A stretch of 64,000 bases of DNA from Rhizobium ruizarguesonis. Lineage in GTDB: Bacteria > Pseudomonadota > Alphaproteobacteria > Rhizobiales > Rhizobiaceae. This document shows, one piece after another, positions 30,404 to 39,179 of this stretch. The position numbers were made by a program, and so were the translations under genes. The DNA is taken from the NCBI RefSeq assembly GCF_012349115.1, contig NZ_PQIG01000057.1, positions 62,001 through 126,000 of the forward strand, read 5' to 3'. Under the pieces are notes generated by a model. That model searched no databases, was not told the origin of the DNA, and worked only from the letters and a program-made list of their open reading frames with translations. Every line of letters begins with the position of its first letter. The first letter of the stretch is position 1.

Positions 30404-31303
30404 ATGGATCGCCTCGACGCCATGACCGTGCTCCTTGCCGTCGTCGAACAGGGCAGCCTGTCGGCCGCCTCACGGCATCTGCGATCCCCGCTCGCAACCG
30501 TCAGCCGCAAGGTTTCAGAACTGGAAGCACATCTCAACGCCCAGCTGCTGCAGCGGAGCAACCGGAAGATCACGCTGACTGAAGCCGGCCGCTCCTATGT
30601 CGAGGCGGCGCGGGAGATTCTCGATCGGGTGGAAGAGGCGGAACGGACGGCAGCCGGTGAATACAGCACCCCGAAGGGCGAGCTGACGATGACCGCACCG
30701 ATCGTCTTCGGGCGGCTGCATGTCCTACCCGTCGTCGTGGATTTCCTGAAAGCCTATCCCGATATCAATCTGAGGCTGATGCTTGGCGACCGGTTATCGA
30801 ACCTCGTCGAGGATCATATCGACGTAGCGCTCAGGATCGGCAACCTGCCGGACAGCAACCTGATCGCCACAAGGCTCGGCGCGATCCGCCGTACGGTCTA
30901 TGCCAGTCCGGATTATCTGACGCGGCACGCCCTGCCCCGGCATCCAGGCGATCTCGCTGGGCATGACTGCGTCACCTTCGAGGGTATGGCCTCGATGCTA
31001 AGCTGGACATTCACCGAGGGGAAACATGATCTCGCAGTGCCGATCCGCTCGCGGCTGGCCGTCAACACTGCCGAGGCCGCGGTCGATGCGGCTGTCGCCG
31101 GCCTCGGCATCACCCGCGTGCTCTCCTACCAGGCCGCACGCGCCGAGATGGCCGGCCTGCTGGTGCCGCTGCTCCAAGATTTCGAACCGCCGCCGGCGCC
31201 GGTGCATCTCGTCTATCCCGCGCAGGGACTGGTGCCGCTGAAGCTGCGGGCGCTGCTCGATTTCGCGACGCCGCGCCTGCGCGCGACGCTGAACAGGCCC
31301 TAA
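30404..31303 (+). CDS. LysR-family transcriptional regulator
   Basis: 299 residues. The helix-turn-helix at residues about 5-60 reads AVVEQGSLSAASRHLRSPLA then TVSRKVSELEAHLNAQLLQR, and the effector-binding domain covers residues 90-295. Belongs to the DsdC/CrgA-like majority group by pattern (GELTMTAPIVFGRLHVLPVV). Divergent from the GST gene, which is the likely target. The stop codon is the first part of a RIME1 repeat. Confidence 0.94.
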   Translation: MDRLDAMTVLLAVVEQGSLSAASRHLRSPLATVSRKVSELEAHLNAQLLQRSNRKITLTEAGRSYVEAAREILDRVEEAERTAAGEYSTPKGELTMTAPIVFGRLHVLPVVVDFLKAYPDINLRLMLGDRLSNLVEDHIDVALRIGNLPDSNLIATRLGAIRRTVYASPDYLTRHALPRHPGDLAGHDCVTFEGMASMLSWTFTEGKHDLAVPIRSRLAVNTAEAAVDAAVAGLGITRVLSYQAARAEMAGLLVPLLQDFEPPPAPVHLVYPAQGLVPLKLRALLDFATPRLRATLNRP

Positions 31304-31405
31304 AGCGCGTCGCGATCTTTCAGATTCGCCCCTCGCGCTTTAGGTCTTTGTTTTTACGCATGTCGTTATCGCAAAACCGCTGCACAGTTTTGCGCGACAT
31401 GCTTA
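31302..31405. repeat. RIME1-type intergenic mosaic element, copy A
   Basis: About 104 bases made of two palindromes: AAAGCGC...GCGCTTT and GCATGTCG...CGACATGC. Near-identical copies are at 43-base-shifted position 47043-47147 and, inverted, at 61790-61892. It fills the whole gap between the convergent lysR and DUF983 genes and provides the stop codons of both (TAA at each end). Confidence 0.88.
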
Positions 31406-31771
31406 GGCGAGCTTGCCCTCTTCCGCCTTGTAGAAATACTGGCTGGCCACCAGCCAGCCCTTCAGCGGCCGCAGCGGCGGAATGCAGGTGGCGAGCATGA
31501 AGGGACCGGTGACCAGAAGCTGCACCCAGATCGGCGCCGAAAAGGCCACCTCCAGCCAGACGCCGAGCAGCACGCTCGGGATGCAGGCGAAACAGATGAC
31601 GAAGAAGGCCGGGCCGTCGGCCGGATCGGCGAAGGAATAATCGAGGCCGCAGACCTCGCATTCCGGCTGCAGCGTCAGGAAGCCCTTGAACATATGACCT
31701 TGGCCGCAGCGCGGGCAGCGCCCCCTGATACCGGTCTGTATCGGAGGAAGTGGGGGATATTCCGTATCCAT
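31403..31771 (-). CDS. DUF983 membrane protein
   Basis: 122 residues. An N-terminal zinc-ribbon-like part with CPRCGQGHMF and PECEVCGLDYSF (two CxxC pairs) precedes two membrane helices (about residues 50-75 and 80-100). This is the DUF983 pattern, common in alphaproteobacteria, often near cytochrome oxidase assembly genes; function unknown. Start at ATG 31771 (MDTEYPPLPP); the frame extends upstream to 31831 but without better support. Confidence 0.88.
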   Translation of the reverse strand: MDTEYPPLPPIQTGIRGRCPRCGQGHMFKGFLTLQPECEVCGLDYSFADPADGPAFFVICFACIPSVLLGVWLEVAFSAPIWVQLLVTGPFMLATCIPPLRPLKGWLVASQYFYKAEEGKLA

Positions 31772-32092
31772 GACGATCTCGCTTTCCTGTGCCGCGGGCA
31801 TTGATGCTATCAATGCCCACAATGAATGCATTCAATATAATTACATTGGAAGGAAATTACCAGTCAATTCGTCAGAATGCCGCAGAGCTCCCAGCGCAGG
31901 CCGGCAGCAAGCTGATTGCAGATCTCCGAAGCAGCATTTGGGGCCGCAGCCAGGCTTGGCAGCCTGGGCAGATTAAACGTGAACGTGACGGATATGTTTC
32001 GCCATGCCCGGACAGCTTAGAGTGCGGCCGATCTGATCCCGACCGCTTCCGGCTTTCGCCAGGGCCTGATCAGCCCGAGGCGGGGTTCTGCG
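31772..32092. other. Intergenic region, no gene accepted
   Basis: 321 bases between the DUF983 and MocR genes. A 118-codon plus-strand frame (31789-32145) has no ribosome-binding site, weak codon bias and runs into the MocR gene, so it is left out. The DUF983 promoter should be here. Confidence 0.35.
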
Positions 32093-33496
32093 TCAGAAGA
32101 ACGACGCCGCCATCTCAGGCGGACCTTCCAGCGCGTGGGCCATGAATTCCAGTGCGCCCTGCAATTTCTCCCGGGTAATCGGTCCGCCAAGGCAGACGCG
32201 CACGGCCTCGGGTGCCGTGCCCTCGACCGTGAAGGCGTCGCTTGCGACGACGCCGATGCCGGAAGAACGGGTATGGCTGCCGAAGGTAGAGCGGGTCCAG
32301 CCGTTGGAGAGCGGCAGCCAGATGTTGAAGCTGATCGGATCGGCGCGGTAGCTGCCGGCCGGCAGGATGGCGGCGACCATTTGCTGGCGGGCGGCGGCCT
32401 CGGCGCGGATGAAACGCAGGATCGTATCGGCGGTGCCGTCCTCGATCCAGCGGGTGGCGAGCGCCACGGTCAACGGCGAGGCCATGACATTGTTGGCGCG
32501 CATGGCGCTGACGAAGGGCCACACTGCCTTACTGTCAGGCGCCACGACATAGGCAAGGCGCAGGCCCGCGCCGATGCATTTCGCCAGCCCGCCGATATGC
32601 CAGGTCAGATCGGGCGCCATGGCGGCGAGCGGCGCCGGGCCTTGCTGCGGAATGAAGCCGTAGGCATCGTCTTCGACGATCGGCACATGATATTTGCGGG
32701 CGACCGCGCAGATCTCCTCACGGCGCCTGGCCGGGATGGTCAGCGTCGTCGGGTTCTGCAGCGTCGGATTGAGATAGAGCGCCTTCGGTTTCAATCTCTC
32801 ACAGGCGTCTGCAAAGGCATCCGGCAGGATACCGTCCTCGTCCATCGGCAAGCCGGCCAGATTGAGCCGCAGCTGGGCGGCGATCGAACGCATGCCGGGA
32901 TAGGTGATGATTTCCGAAAGCACGGTCTCGCCCGGTTTTGCCAGCAGGCCAAAGATCGCCAGCAGGGCCGGATGGGCGCCGGGTGTGACGAAGATGCGCT
33001 CCTGCGAGGGCACCAGCCCGCGACGGCTGAGCCAGGAGGCAGCTGCCTCCTTGTCCATGCTGGAGCCGCCGAAACCCTGGTAGCGCAAAAGCGGAATGAG
33101 GCTCGCCGCCACCGCCGACATGCCCTCGCGCATGCGGGCGATCAACTCGGGGTCGTCCGGTTCCGGGGGCATGTTCATCGAGAAATCGACGATGGAGGCG
33201 CGGCGGGGATCGGGCGCAGCGTCGGGCGCGAATCCCTGGCGCTCCTTGTCCGCGCCACCGGTGACGAAGGTGCCTCGGCCGACATGCGAATCCACAAGCC
33301 CGCGCTTCTGCGCCTCGACATACCCTCTGGCCACCGTCGTGAAATCGACATTCAGCCGCTTGGCGAGTTCGCGTTGCGGCGGCAGCCGATCCCCAACCAC
33401 CAGATGCCCGCTGCGCAGATCCATTTCAATCACATCCGCGATCGCCATATAACGGGGGCTGCTGCTGCGGCTGAGATCGGGATGCCAGTCTTTCAT
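32093..33496 (-). CDS. MocR-type regulator (GntR helix-turn-helix fused to aminotransferase fold)
   Basis: 467 residues. The winged helix of the GntR family is at residues about 12-75 (GDRLPPQRELAKRLNVDFTT then VARGYVEAQKRGLVDSHVGRG). The rest is a fold-type I aminotransferase with the pyridoxal-phosphate site GGLAKCIGAGLRLAY, whose Lys should bind the cofactor, and VEDDAYGF as the cofactor Asp motif. MocR proteins usually regulate a neighbouring gene in response to an amine or PLP-linked ligand. No obvious partner is adjacent. Start at ATG 33496 (MKDWHPDLSR); the longer frame to 33628 is an unlikely leader. Confidence 0.92.
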   Translation of the reverse strand: MKDWHPDLSRSSSPRYMAIADVIEMDLRSGHLVVGDRLPPQRELAKRLNVDFTTVARGYVEAQKRGLVDSHVGRGTFVTGGADKERQGFAPDAAPDPRRASIVDFSMNMPPEPDDPELIARMREGMSAVAASLIPLLRYQGFGGSSMDKEAAASWLSRRGLVPSQERIFVTPGAHPALLAIFGLLAKPGETVLSEIITYPGMRSIAAQLRLNLAGLPMDEDGILPDAFADACERLKPKALYLNPTLQNPTTLTIPARRREEICAVARKYHVPIVEDDAYGFIPQQGPAPLAAMAPDLTWHIGGLAKCIGAGLRLAYVVAPDSKAVWPFVSAMRANNVMASPLTVALATRWIEDGTADTILRFIRAEAAARQQMVAAILPAGSYRADPISFNIWLPLSNGWTRSTFGSHTRSSGIGVVASDAFTVEGTAPEAVRVCLGGPITREKLQGALEFMAHALEGPPEMAASFF

Positions 33497-33843
33497 GTCG
33501 TGATCCGTGTCAGTCTGATTCCTGATGAGATTGACCGTATATTGTTGCACAGGGTCGCTGTCACGAAAAATGTCGCGCCTCCGAGTCCGGAGAGCGACGC
33601 AGGACGGAATGCCACAGCTTTTTCGCACGCCTTGATACGTTTAATGACGGATTGTCGCCGGATTTGACTACTATTTGCGCAAATACAATCTGGCATGGCG
33701 ACCGCGCTGTCGCAGGCCGATTTCGGCAGCGTGCGCGCCAATGACGCTTTCACCCGAGAGGGCCCGGGTGAGGCGCGAGGACGGCAAGACAATCGGCCGC
33801 GTCTTCAGCGCGCATTGACGAGGGTTTGCCGCGCGCTATGGCT
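33497..33843. other. Intergenic region, no gene accepted
   Basis: 347 bases between the MocR and SDR genes. A plus-strand frame beginning at 33695 runs into the SDR gene on the opposite strand and is treated as a shadow. No repeat or operator recognised. Confidence 0.35.
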
Positions 33844-34803
33844 TCAGGCGTGCGCCGCGAAAGCGTCAATGCCGGTCAGCCTTGCCGACAAGATCCACAG
33901 GCGTGCCGCCTCCTCGGGATCGACTGCATGGTCGCTGACGCCGCCGGGTTCTCCATCGGTTGCGCGGATGGCGACATCGCAGTCCTCGCAATAGAGGCCT
34001 CCGATACCGTCGAGTTGCGGTGAGGTCGCCGCCCAAACCTGGGTGGCGGCCCCCTGGGATGGCGTCTTGAATGTCGGGTCAATCGGATTGCCGTCCGCAT
34101 CGATCCAGCCGGCACCGACCATTTCCTCCTTTGCGAGATAACGCTGCAAGGGGGTAAAGATCTTGCCCGGGTGCAGCGAGAAGGCGCGGATGCTGGTGTC
34201 GCGCCCGAGCCTGTCCAGATGCACGGCGAAAAGTGCGTTGGCGGTCTTCGACTGGCCATAGGCCTGCCATTTGTCGTAACCGGTCTCGAATTGCACATCC
34301 TCCCATCGTATGGCCGAGTTGTGATGGCCACCGGAGGAAACCGAAACGATGCGAGCGCCGCGCGAGATCGCCGGCCAAAGGCGGTTGACCAAGGCGAAAT
34401 GGCCGAGATGATTGGTTGCGAATTGTGCCTCCCATCCGTCGCCGACACGCGTTTCCGGGCAGGCCATGATGCCGGCGCTGTTGATCAGAATGTCGATGCT
34501 GCGGCCAGACGCGACAAACCGCTCGGCAAAGACGCGAACGCTTTCGAGGTCGGAAAGGTCGAGCCGATCAATCTCTACGCCATCGATACCGGCGACCGCG
34601 CTACGCGCCGCCTCGATGCTCCTTGCGCCGATGGTCACCTGAGCGCCAGCGCCCGCCAGAGCGCGTGTGGTTTCGAGCCCGAGGCCGGAATGGCCGCCGG
34701 TAACGATGACGCGCTTGCCGGAAAGATCGAGACCGGCCAGAACCTCGTCGGCAGTCGTGTGGGCTCCAAATCCGGAGCCGATGGGGACTTGTTTGTCACG
34801 CAT
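33844..34803 (-). CDS. Short-chain dehydrogenase/reductase
   Basis: 319 residues. Classical SDR motifs: dinucleotide site TGGHSGLGLE near residue 35, INSAGIM, catalytic Ser in IVSVSSGGHH and YGQSKTAN (Tyr and Lys). The C-terminal IGGLYCEDCDVA segment is shared with the cut-off SDR at 63529, marking both as one subfamily of NAD(P)-dependent oxidoreductases. Start ATG 34803 has AAAGG eight bases upstream; longer frame to 34911 rejected. Divergent from the AraC regulator at 34927, probably its regulator. Confidence 0.92.
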   Translation of the reverse strand: MRDKQVPIGSGFGAHTTADEVLAGLDLSGKRVIVTGGHSGLGLETTRALAGAGAQVTIGARSIEAARSAVAGIDGVEIDRLDLSDLESVRVFAERFVASGRSIDILINSAGIMACPETRVGDGWEAQFATNHLGHFALVNRLWPAISRGARIVSVSSGGHHNSAIRWEDVQFETGYDKWQAYGQSKTANALFAVHLDRLGRDTSIRAFSLHPGKIFTPLQRYLAKEEMVGAGWIDADGNPIDPTFKTPSQGAATQVWAATSPQLDGIGGLYCEDCDVAIRATDGEPGGVSDHAVDPEEAARLWILSARLTGIDAFAAHA

Positions 34804-34828
34804 GATAATACCTTTGTTCTGCGACGTT

Positions 34829-34849
34829 ACCGTCGCTCGGGGCGACGGT
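34829..34849. promoter_or_regulatory. Inverted repeat between SDR and AraC genes
   Basis: ACCGTCGC and GCGACGGT form a perfect 8-base inverted repeat with a five-base spacer in the 123-base gap between divergent genes. It may be an operator, or a hairpin in the SDR leader. Confidence 0.4.
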
Positions 34850-34926
34850 CGCGAGAATAAGGCGTGGCCTCCAGACGATCCATGCGCTAAAGTCCAACAT
34901 ATCTTCGCCATCGTCCGGATTTTTAC

Positions 34927-35871
34927 ATGGACCCGTTATCCGATGTTCTCGCATTGCTCAAACCGCGCAGCTATGTTTCCGCGGGGCTTGACGCTGGCGG
35001 CGCCTGGGCGATCGATTTTCCGCCCCCTGATGGCATCAAGTTCAACGCGGTGATTTCAGGCGCGTGCTGGCTGAGCGTCGATGGCGTCCCCGAAGCTGTC
35101 CGCCTGGAGGAAAGTGACTGCTTTCTGCTGACGAGCCGCCGAGCTTTTCGTCTCGCCAGCGATCCGGCTCTCGAAGCGATCCCGTCCGATGCGATCTATT
35201 CGATCGCCCGCGACGGCATTGCGACTTGCAACGGCGGCGGCGATTTCTTCCTGATCGGCAGCCGTTTTTCCTTTTCGGGAGGAAATTCGGACATCCTTCT
35301 CGGAATCCTGCCGCCGATCGTCCATGTGAAGAGGGATTCCGATCACGCCGCCGTGCTGCGTTGGTGCCTCGATCGGATGACGCGCGAATTGCGCGACCAG
35401 CAGCCGGGTGGCTTTCTGATGGCGGAGCATTTTGCTCATGTCATGCTCATGCAGGTGTTGCGCCTCCATGTCGCATCGCCGAATGCGCGCGGCGTCGGCT
35501 GGCTTTTCGCGCTTACCGACCGGCGGATCGGCGCGGCTATCGGTGCCCTGCATGCCGATCCAGCCCGCAGGTGGACCTTGCAGTCGCTGGCTGAACGGGC
35601 CTCGATGTCCCGGTCCAGTTTTGCTCTCCACTTCAAGGAAATGGTCGGACTTGCGCCGATGGATTATCTGACGCGCTGGCGCATGCTTCTCGCAGGTGAC
35701 CGATTGACAAACTCGGCCGAAGCAATTGCCGGTGTCGCCCTGTCGCTCGGTTATGAATCCGAAAGCGCATTCAGCACCGCTTTCAAGAGAGTGATGGGAT
35801 GCTCGCCGCGGCAATATGGTCGCGCTCAGCCGCCCGCCGGTGCCATGCGAGATAGTCTCGGCCCTCAGTGA
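34927..35871 (+). CDS. AraC-family regulator with cupin_6 ligand domain
   Basis: 314 residues. The N-terminal half (about 1-190) follows the AraC_binding_2/cupin_6 pattern, and the C-terminal half has two helix-turn-helices (LQSLAERASMSRSSFALHFK and IAGVALSLGYESESAFSTAF, ending in CSPRQYGR). Regulators of this type usually activate the divergent oxidoreductase gene. Start ATG 34927. Confidence 0.92.
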   Translation: MDPLSDVLALLKPRSYVSAGLDAGGAWAIDFPPPDGIKFNAVISGACWLSVDGVPEAVRLEESDCFLLTSRRAFRLASDPALEAIPSDAIYSIARDGIATCNGGGDFFLIGSRFSFSGGNSDILLGILPPIVHVKRDSDHAAVLRWCLDRMTRELRDQQPGGFLMAEHFAHVMLMQVLRLHVASPNARGVGWLFALTDRRIGAAIGALHADPARRWTLQSLAERASMSRSSFALHFKEMVGLAPMDYLTRWRMLLAGDRLTNSAEAIAGVALSLGYESESAFSTAFKRVMGCSPRQYGRAQPPAGAMRDSLGPQ

Positions 35872-36026
35872 AACCTTGATTGGTGCAGGCATCGGAGGGA
35901 GGTCGCGCGTTGGCCTGCCGAAATTCCGTCCGATACGGTCTTGCACCCGCCGTCCATTCTCTTACCTATCAAGGAAGAATGCGCCGGATTTCGGCCTTTC
36001 GCGCCGGTGCCCATCGGGATGAAAGC

Positions 36027-36932
36027 ATGAATATCGATCCGATTTTGCGGTCAGTCGTGGCCGTCCGTTCCTCCATTCCGGAAGATGCATTCACGGCGGA
36101 GACGCTGGGCACTGTCCGGGAGGGCAGCGGCGTGGTCATTCGCGACAACGGGCTGGTGCTAACCATCGGTTATCTCATCACCGAGGCCGAAGAGGTCTGG
36201 CTGACGACCCATGAGGGGCGCGTGGTTCCCGCCCATGCACTTGCCTATGATCAGGAAAGCGGCTTCGGCCTGGTGCAGGCGCTTGGACCCCTGAATGCGC
36301 CTGCGGTGGATCTCGGCGACGCGGCGACGGCCAAGGCCGGCGATCCCGTCGTGCTGGCCGATGGCATCGGAGAATTCGTCCAGGCAAATATCGTCGCCCG
36401 GCAGGAATTCGCCGGCTATTGGGAATATCTGCTCGACGAGGCGATTTTCACGGCACCAGCCCATCCCTCATGGGGCGGTGCAGCACTGATCGGTTCGGAC
36501 GGCAAGCTTCTCGGCATCGGTTCGCTTCGCCTGCAGATGAGCGATGGCGACGAGGTCGCCGATATCAACATGGTCGTGCCGATCGACCTTTTGCCACCGA
36601 TCCTCGACGATCTCTTGAACCGCGGCCAGGTCAACAAGCCGCCGCGGCCCTGGCTCGGCGCCTTCTCCGCCGAGAGCAATGGCGGCGTGGTGGTCATGAG
36701 CGTGGCCGAAGGCGGACCGGCCGCCCAGGCGGGCCTGCGTCAGGGCGATATCATTTCGGAGATCCGCGACGAAGAGGTCGATGGCCTGGCCGATTTCTAC
36801 CGCAAGCTCTGGAGCAGCGGCCCGGCCGGCGCCGAAATCCCCATGCGGATCCTCAGGAACGGCCGGGAAGCCTGGCTGCGCATCAAATCCGCCGACCGCA
36901 ACAGCTTTCTTAAGAAACCGCAGCTGCAGTAA
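36027..36932 (+). CDS. HtrA-like protein with PDZ domain, catalytic triad lost
   Basis: 301 residues. The trypsin-like fold is clear (GSGVVIRDNGLVLT, SWGGAALIGSDGKLLGIGS) and a PDZ domain covers about 205-290 (GGVVVMSVAEGGPAAQAGLR, GDIISEIRDEEVDGL). All three catalytic positions are changed: Tyr49 where HtrA has His (in TIGYLI), Phe80 where Asp is expected (ESGFGLVQA), and Trp149 for Ser (PSWGG instead of GNSGG). It should be inactive as a protease. No signal peptide follows the ATG at 36027 (GGGAT upstream), so it is probably cytoplasmic. The frame open from 35880 adds an unsupported leader. A scaffold or PDZ-mediated regulatory role is inference. Confidence 0.85.
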   Translation: MNIDPILRSVVAVRSSIPEDAFTAETLGTVREGSGVVIRDNGLVLTIGYLITEAEEVWLTTHEGRVVPAHALAYDQESGFGLVQALGPLNAPAVDLGDAATAKAGDPVVLADGIGEFVQANIVARQEFAGYWEYLLDEAIFTAPAHPSWGGAALIGSDGKLLGIGSLRLQMSDGDEVADINMVVPIDLLPPILDDLLNRGQVNKPPRPWLGAFSAESNGGVVVMSVAEGGPAAQAGLRQGDIISEIRDEEVDGLADFYRKLWSSGPAGAEIPMRILRNGREAWLRIKSADRNSFLKKPQLQ

Positions 36933-37000
36933 GGTCGCGCCAACGTCGTGAAAGCCGCTGGCGCTCATTCGAGCGGATTGTCCGGCATCCTTATCCCGCC

Positions 37001-38014
37001 TCAAAGATTTTCAGATGTGATCGTCAGGAAGCGCACCGGCTCGGCGCTGACCTCCACCTCGATGAGACCCAGCCTGTTCAGGGCCAGGTCTATCGATCGC
37101 CTCGCCTGCACCTCCGGCGCCTGGTCGAGCACGATCGACATGATGCCACGGCTGAGATAGTCCTGCGTCTCTCCCGTCAATTCGTGGCCGACCCAGAACG
37201 GCCGCCTAGCCTTGTTTGCCTCGAGCACCCTGGCAACGCCCTTGTTGTCGCCGCCTGCACTATAGACGCCGATGATGCCGGGTTCGCGCCGGAGGGCCGC
37301 TTGCAGCAGCTCGATGGCATTGTGCTCATCATCAAGGTCGAACATGACCTCGATGAAACGATGCTCGTTTGAACCCTCATTCGAAGCCTTGTCGGCGAGA
37401 TAGCTGGAGAAGCCGCGGATCCGCTCCTTATGGTTCTCATAGGCGCCGCTGTGGCAGAGAGCGACGAACGAACCGGGGCGCTGCGCCAGCATGCCCGACA
37501 TGTAGTGAGCCGCGGTGCGTCCGGCAGCGTAGTTGTCGATGCCGACATAGGGCAGTTCCGGGGCAGGACGGGTCATGATCTGGACGACGGGAATGCCGAG
37601 ACCGGCCGCCTTGCGCACGCTGGTGACGACATCGGCATGGTCGGGCGCAACCACGATCAGCGCCGACCGGCGTGCCGTCGGGTTGGCGATATAGCGAGCG
37701 AATTGCGCCGGCTCGTTCTCGCGGACGAAGGTGCGGTGAACGACAATGCTGTCGTCGAGCGAGGCGGCGATGCGCTCGAACGCCCGGTTCAAACGCGAAT
37801 AGAAGCTGGTCTCCGGACGAACGAGGATCACCTCTATCCGGATCAGGCCGCGATGGGCGACCGGCAGGCTCAGCCGGTATTCAAGCCGTCTTGCCGCCAG
37901 GAACACCTTCTCCACCGTTTCAGGCCGCACGCCGCCGCGGCCGTTGAGGACGCGCTCCACGGTCGCGGTGCCAACGCCGGCCTGCCTCGCGACATCCTTC
38001 AAAGTCACCTTCAT
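37001..38014 (-). CDS. LacI-family transcriptional regulator
   Basis: 337 residues. The helix-turn-helix is at the N-terminus (VTLKDVARQAGVGTATVERV then LNGRGGVRP) and the rest is a periplasmic-binding-protein-type sugar domain (YVGIDNYAAGRTAAHYM, IIGVYSAGGDN). This variant has VERVLNG in place of VSRVLNG, seen in regulators of the AglR/ThuR-like rhizobial type. Divergent from the sugar module at 38222, with a 16-bp palindrome between. ATG 38014 is used; a GTG at 38023 closer to GGGAG is possible. Confidence 0.92.
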   Translation of the reverse strand: MKVTLKDVARQAGVGTATVERVLNGRGGVRPETVEKVFLAARRLEYRLSLPVAHRGLIRIEVILVRPETSFYSRLNRAFERIAASLDDSIVVHRTFVRENEPAQFARYIANPTARRSALIVVAPDHADVVTSVRKAAGLGIPVVQIMTRPAPELPYVGIDNYAAGRTAAHYMSGMLAQRPGSFVALCHSGAYENHKERIRGFSSYLADKASNEGSNEHRFIEVMFDLDDEHNAIELLQAALRREPGIIGVYSAGGDNKGVARVLEANKARRPFWVGHELTGETQDYLSRGIMSIVLDQAPEVQARRSIDLALNRLGLIEVEVSAEPVRFLTITSENL

Positions 38015-38071
38015 CAAGCTCACTCACTCCCAAAGCTGACACAGCAGAGCACCGGGCTGCTGCGCGGTCAA

Positions 38072-38087
38072 TGATCAAATTTGATCA
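38072..38087. promoter_or_regulatory. Candidate LacI operator (16-bp perfect palindrome)
   Basis: TGATCAAATTTGATCA lies between the divergent lacI-type gene and the sugar operon, 58 bases before the regulator start. It is fully symmetrical, as LacI-family operators are, though it lacks the usual central CG. Confidence 0.65.
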
Positions 38088-38221
38088 AGGAAGCATTGGA
38101 GCATGGGGGCGCCGCGGCAGTATCGTGCTGGCAATCCGGGAGGAGCACCGGACGTCCGAAACAAACGAGATCAAGGATCATCCGCCGGCCCGATGCGGCC
38201 GGGGGATGACGGAGGAACCAG

Positions 38222-39136
38222 ATGAAGATCGCACTCGACCCGCATATGCACCGTCACCTCAACCTGCGCGACCTCTGCCGCAAGGCGGCAGAGCTCGGCT
38301 ACGAGCATATCGAGCTTTCACCGCGTGACGACTTTCTGCCCTGGTGGGTGCGCCCGCGGGCGCACAAGGAACGCATTGCGGAATTCAAGGCGGCCCTGAA
38401 GGATCACGGCGTCCAGCTCGCCTCGATCCTGCCGATGTACCGCTGGGCGAGCCCGCATGAGGACGAGCGGCAAGCGGCAGTGCGCTACTGGAAGGAAGCG
38501 ATCACGATCGCCGCCGAAATGGGCTGCGATACGATGAACTCGGAATTTGGCCGCGGGCCGTCGCCGGATCGCAGCCACCGCGCCAGCTGCTGCGGCGGCA
38601 TGCATACCCACGAACACAGCGAGGCTGCCTGGTGGCGCTCGATAGAAGAGCTCGTTCCGGTGTTCGAGCGCGAGGGCGTCACGCTCAACATGGAACCGCA
38701 TCCGGAAGACTGGTGCGAGACGCTGCATCCGGCGATCGACATGCTGAAGACCATCGGCTCGAAGAACGTCAAATTCCTCTATTGCGCGCCGCACACCTTC
38801 TATTTCGGCGACGACATGGCGCGGATGATCCGCGATGCCGGCCCGCTGATTGCCCATGTGCATGTGGCCGATACCTATAACCACAAGGCGTCGTCAGGGC
38901 TGCGCTACATCATCAATCCGCCGGGCGCCAAGGTCACCATCCATCAGCACATGGATATGTACCAGGGCGAGATCAATTGGGATGTCTTCTTCTCCTCGCT
39001 CGCCGCGGTCGGGTTCGACGGCATCATCACCGCCTGCGTCTTCGGCTGGGAGGAGCGCGCCGACGATTCCGGCCGCTTCATGCGCTCTGAAATCCAGAAA
39101 TATGTCGACAAATACTGGCCCGGGAAACTTGGCTGA
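38222..39136 (+). CDS. Sugar isomerase/epimerase family protein (AP-endonuclease-2 TIM barrel)
   Basis: 304 residues. TIM barrel of the xylose-isomerase-like superfamily. Candidate metal ligands: Glu in LNMEPHPEDW, Asp and His in HVHVADTYNHK, His in TIHQHMDMYQGE and the Glu in that same segment. The Cys/His-rich loop SCCGGMHTHEHSE near residue 120 is notable. Such enzymes isomerise, epimerise or dehydrate sugars and keto-inositols. First gene of a three-gene plus-strand unit (43 bases to the next gene) under the divergent LacI regulator. The true substrate is unknown. Confidence 0.88.
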   Translation: MKIALDPHMHRHLNLRDLCRKAAELGYEHIELSPRDDFLPWWVRPRAHKERIAEFKAALKDHGVQLASILPMYRWASPHEDERQAAVRYWKEAITIAAEMGCDTMNSEFGRGPSPDRSHRASCCGGMHTHEHSEAAWWRSIEELVPVFEREGVTLNMEPHPEDWCETLHPAIDMLKTIGSKNVKFLYCAPHTFYFGDDMARMIRDAGPLIAHVHVADTYNHKASSGLRYIINPPGAKVTIHQHMDMYQGEINWDVFFSSLAAVGFDGIITACVFGWEERADDSGRFMRSEIQKYVDKYWPGKLG

Positions 39137-39179
39137 TCGTCAGCATCCGCCCCGGCACCCCATTATCAGGAATAAAACC

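Noticed and set aside
32135-33667. 510-codon plus-strand frame over the MocR gene
   Set aside because: Antisense; the minus strand has the GntR helix-turn-helix and PLP lysine motifs.
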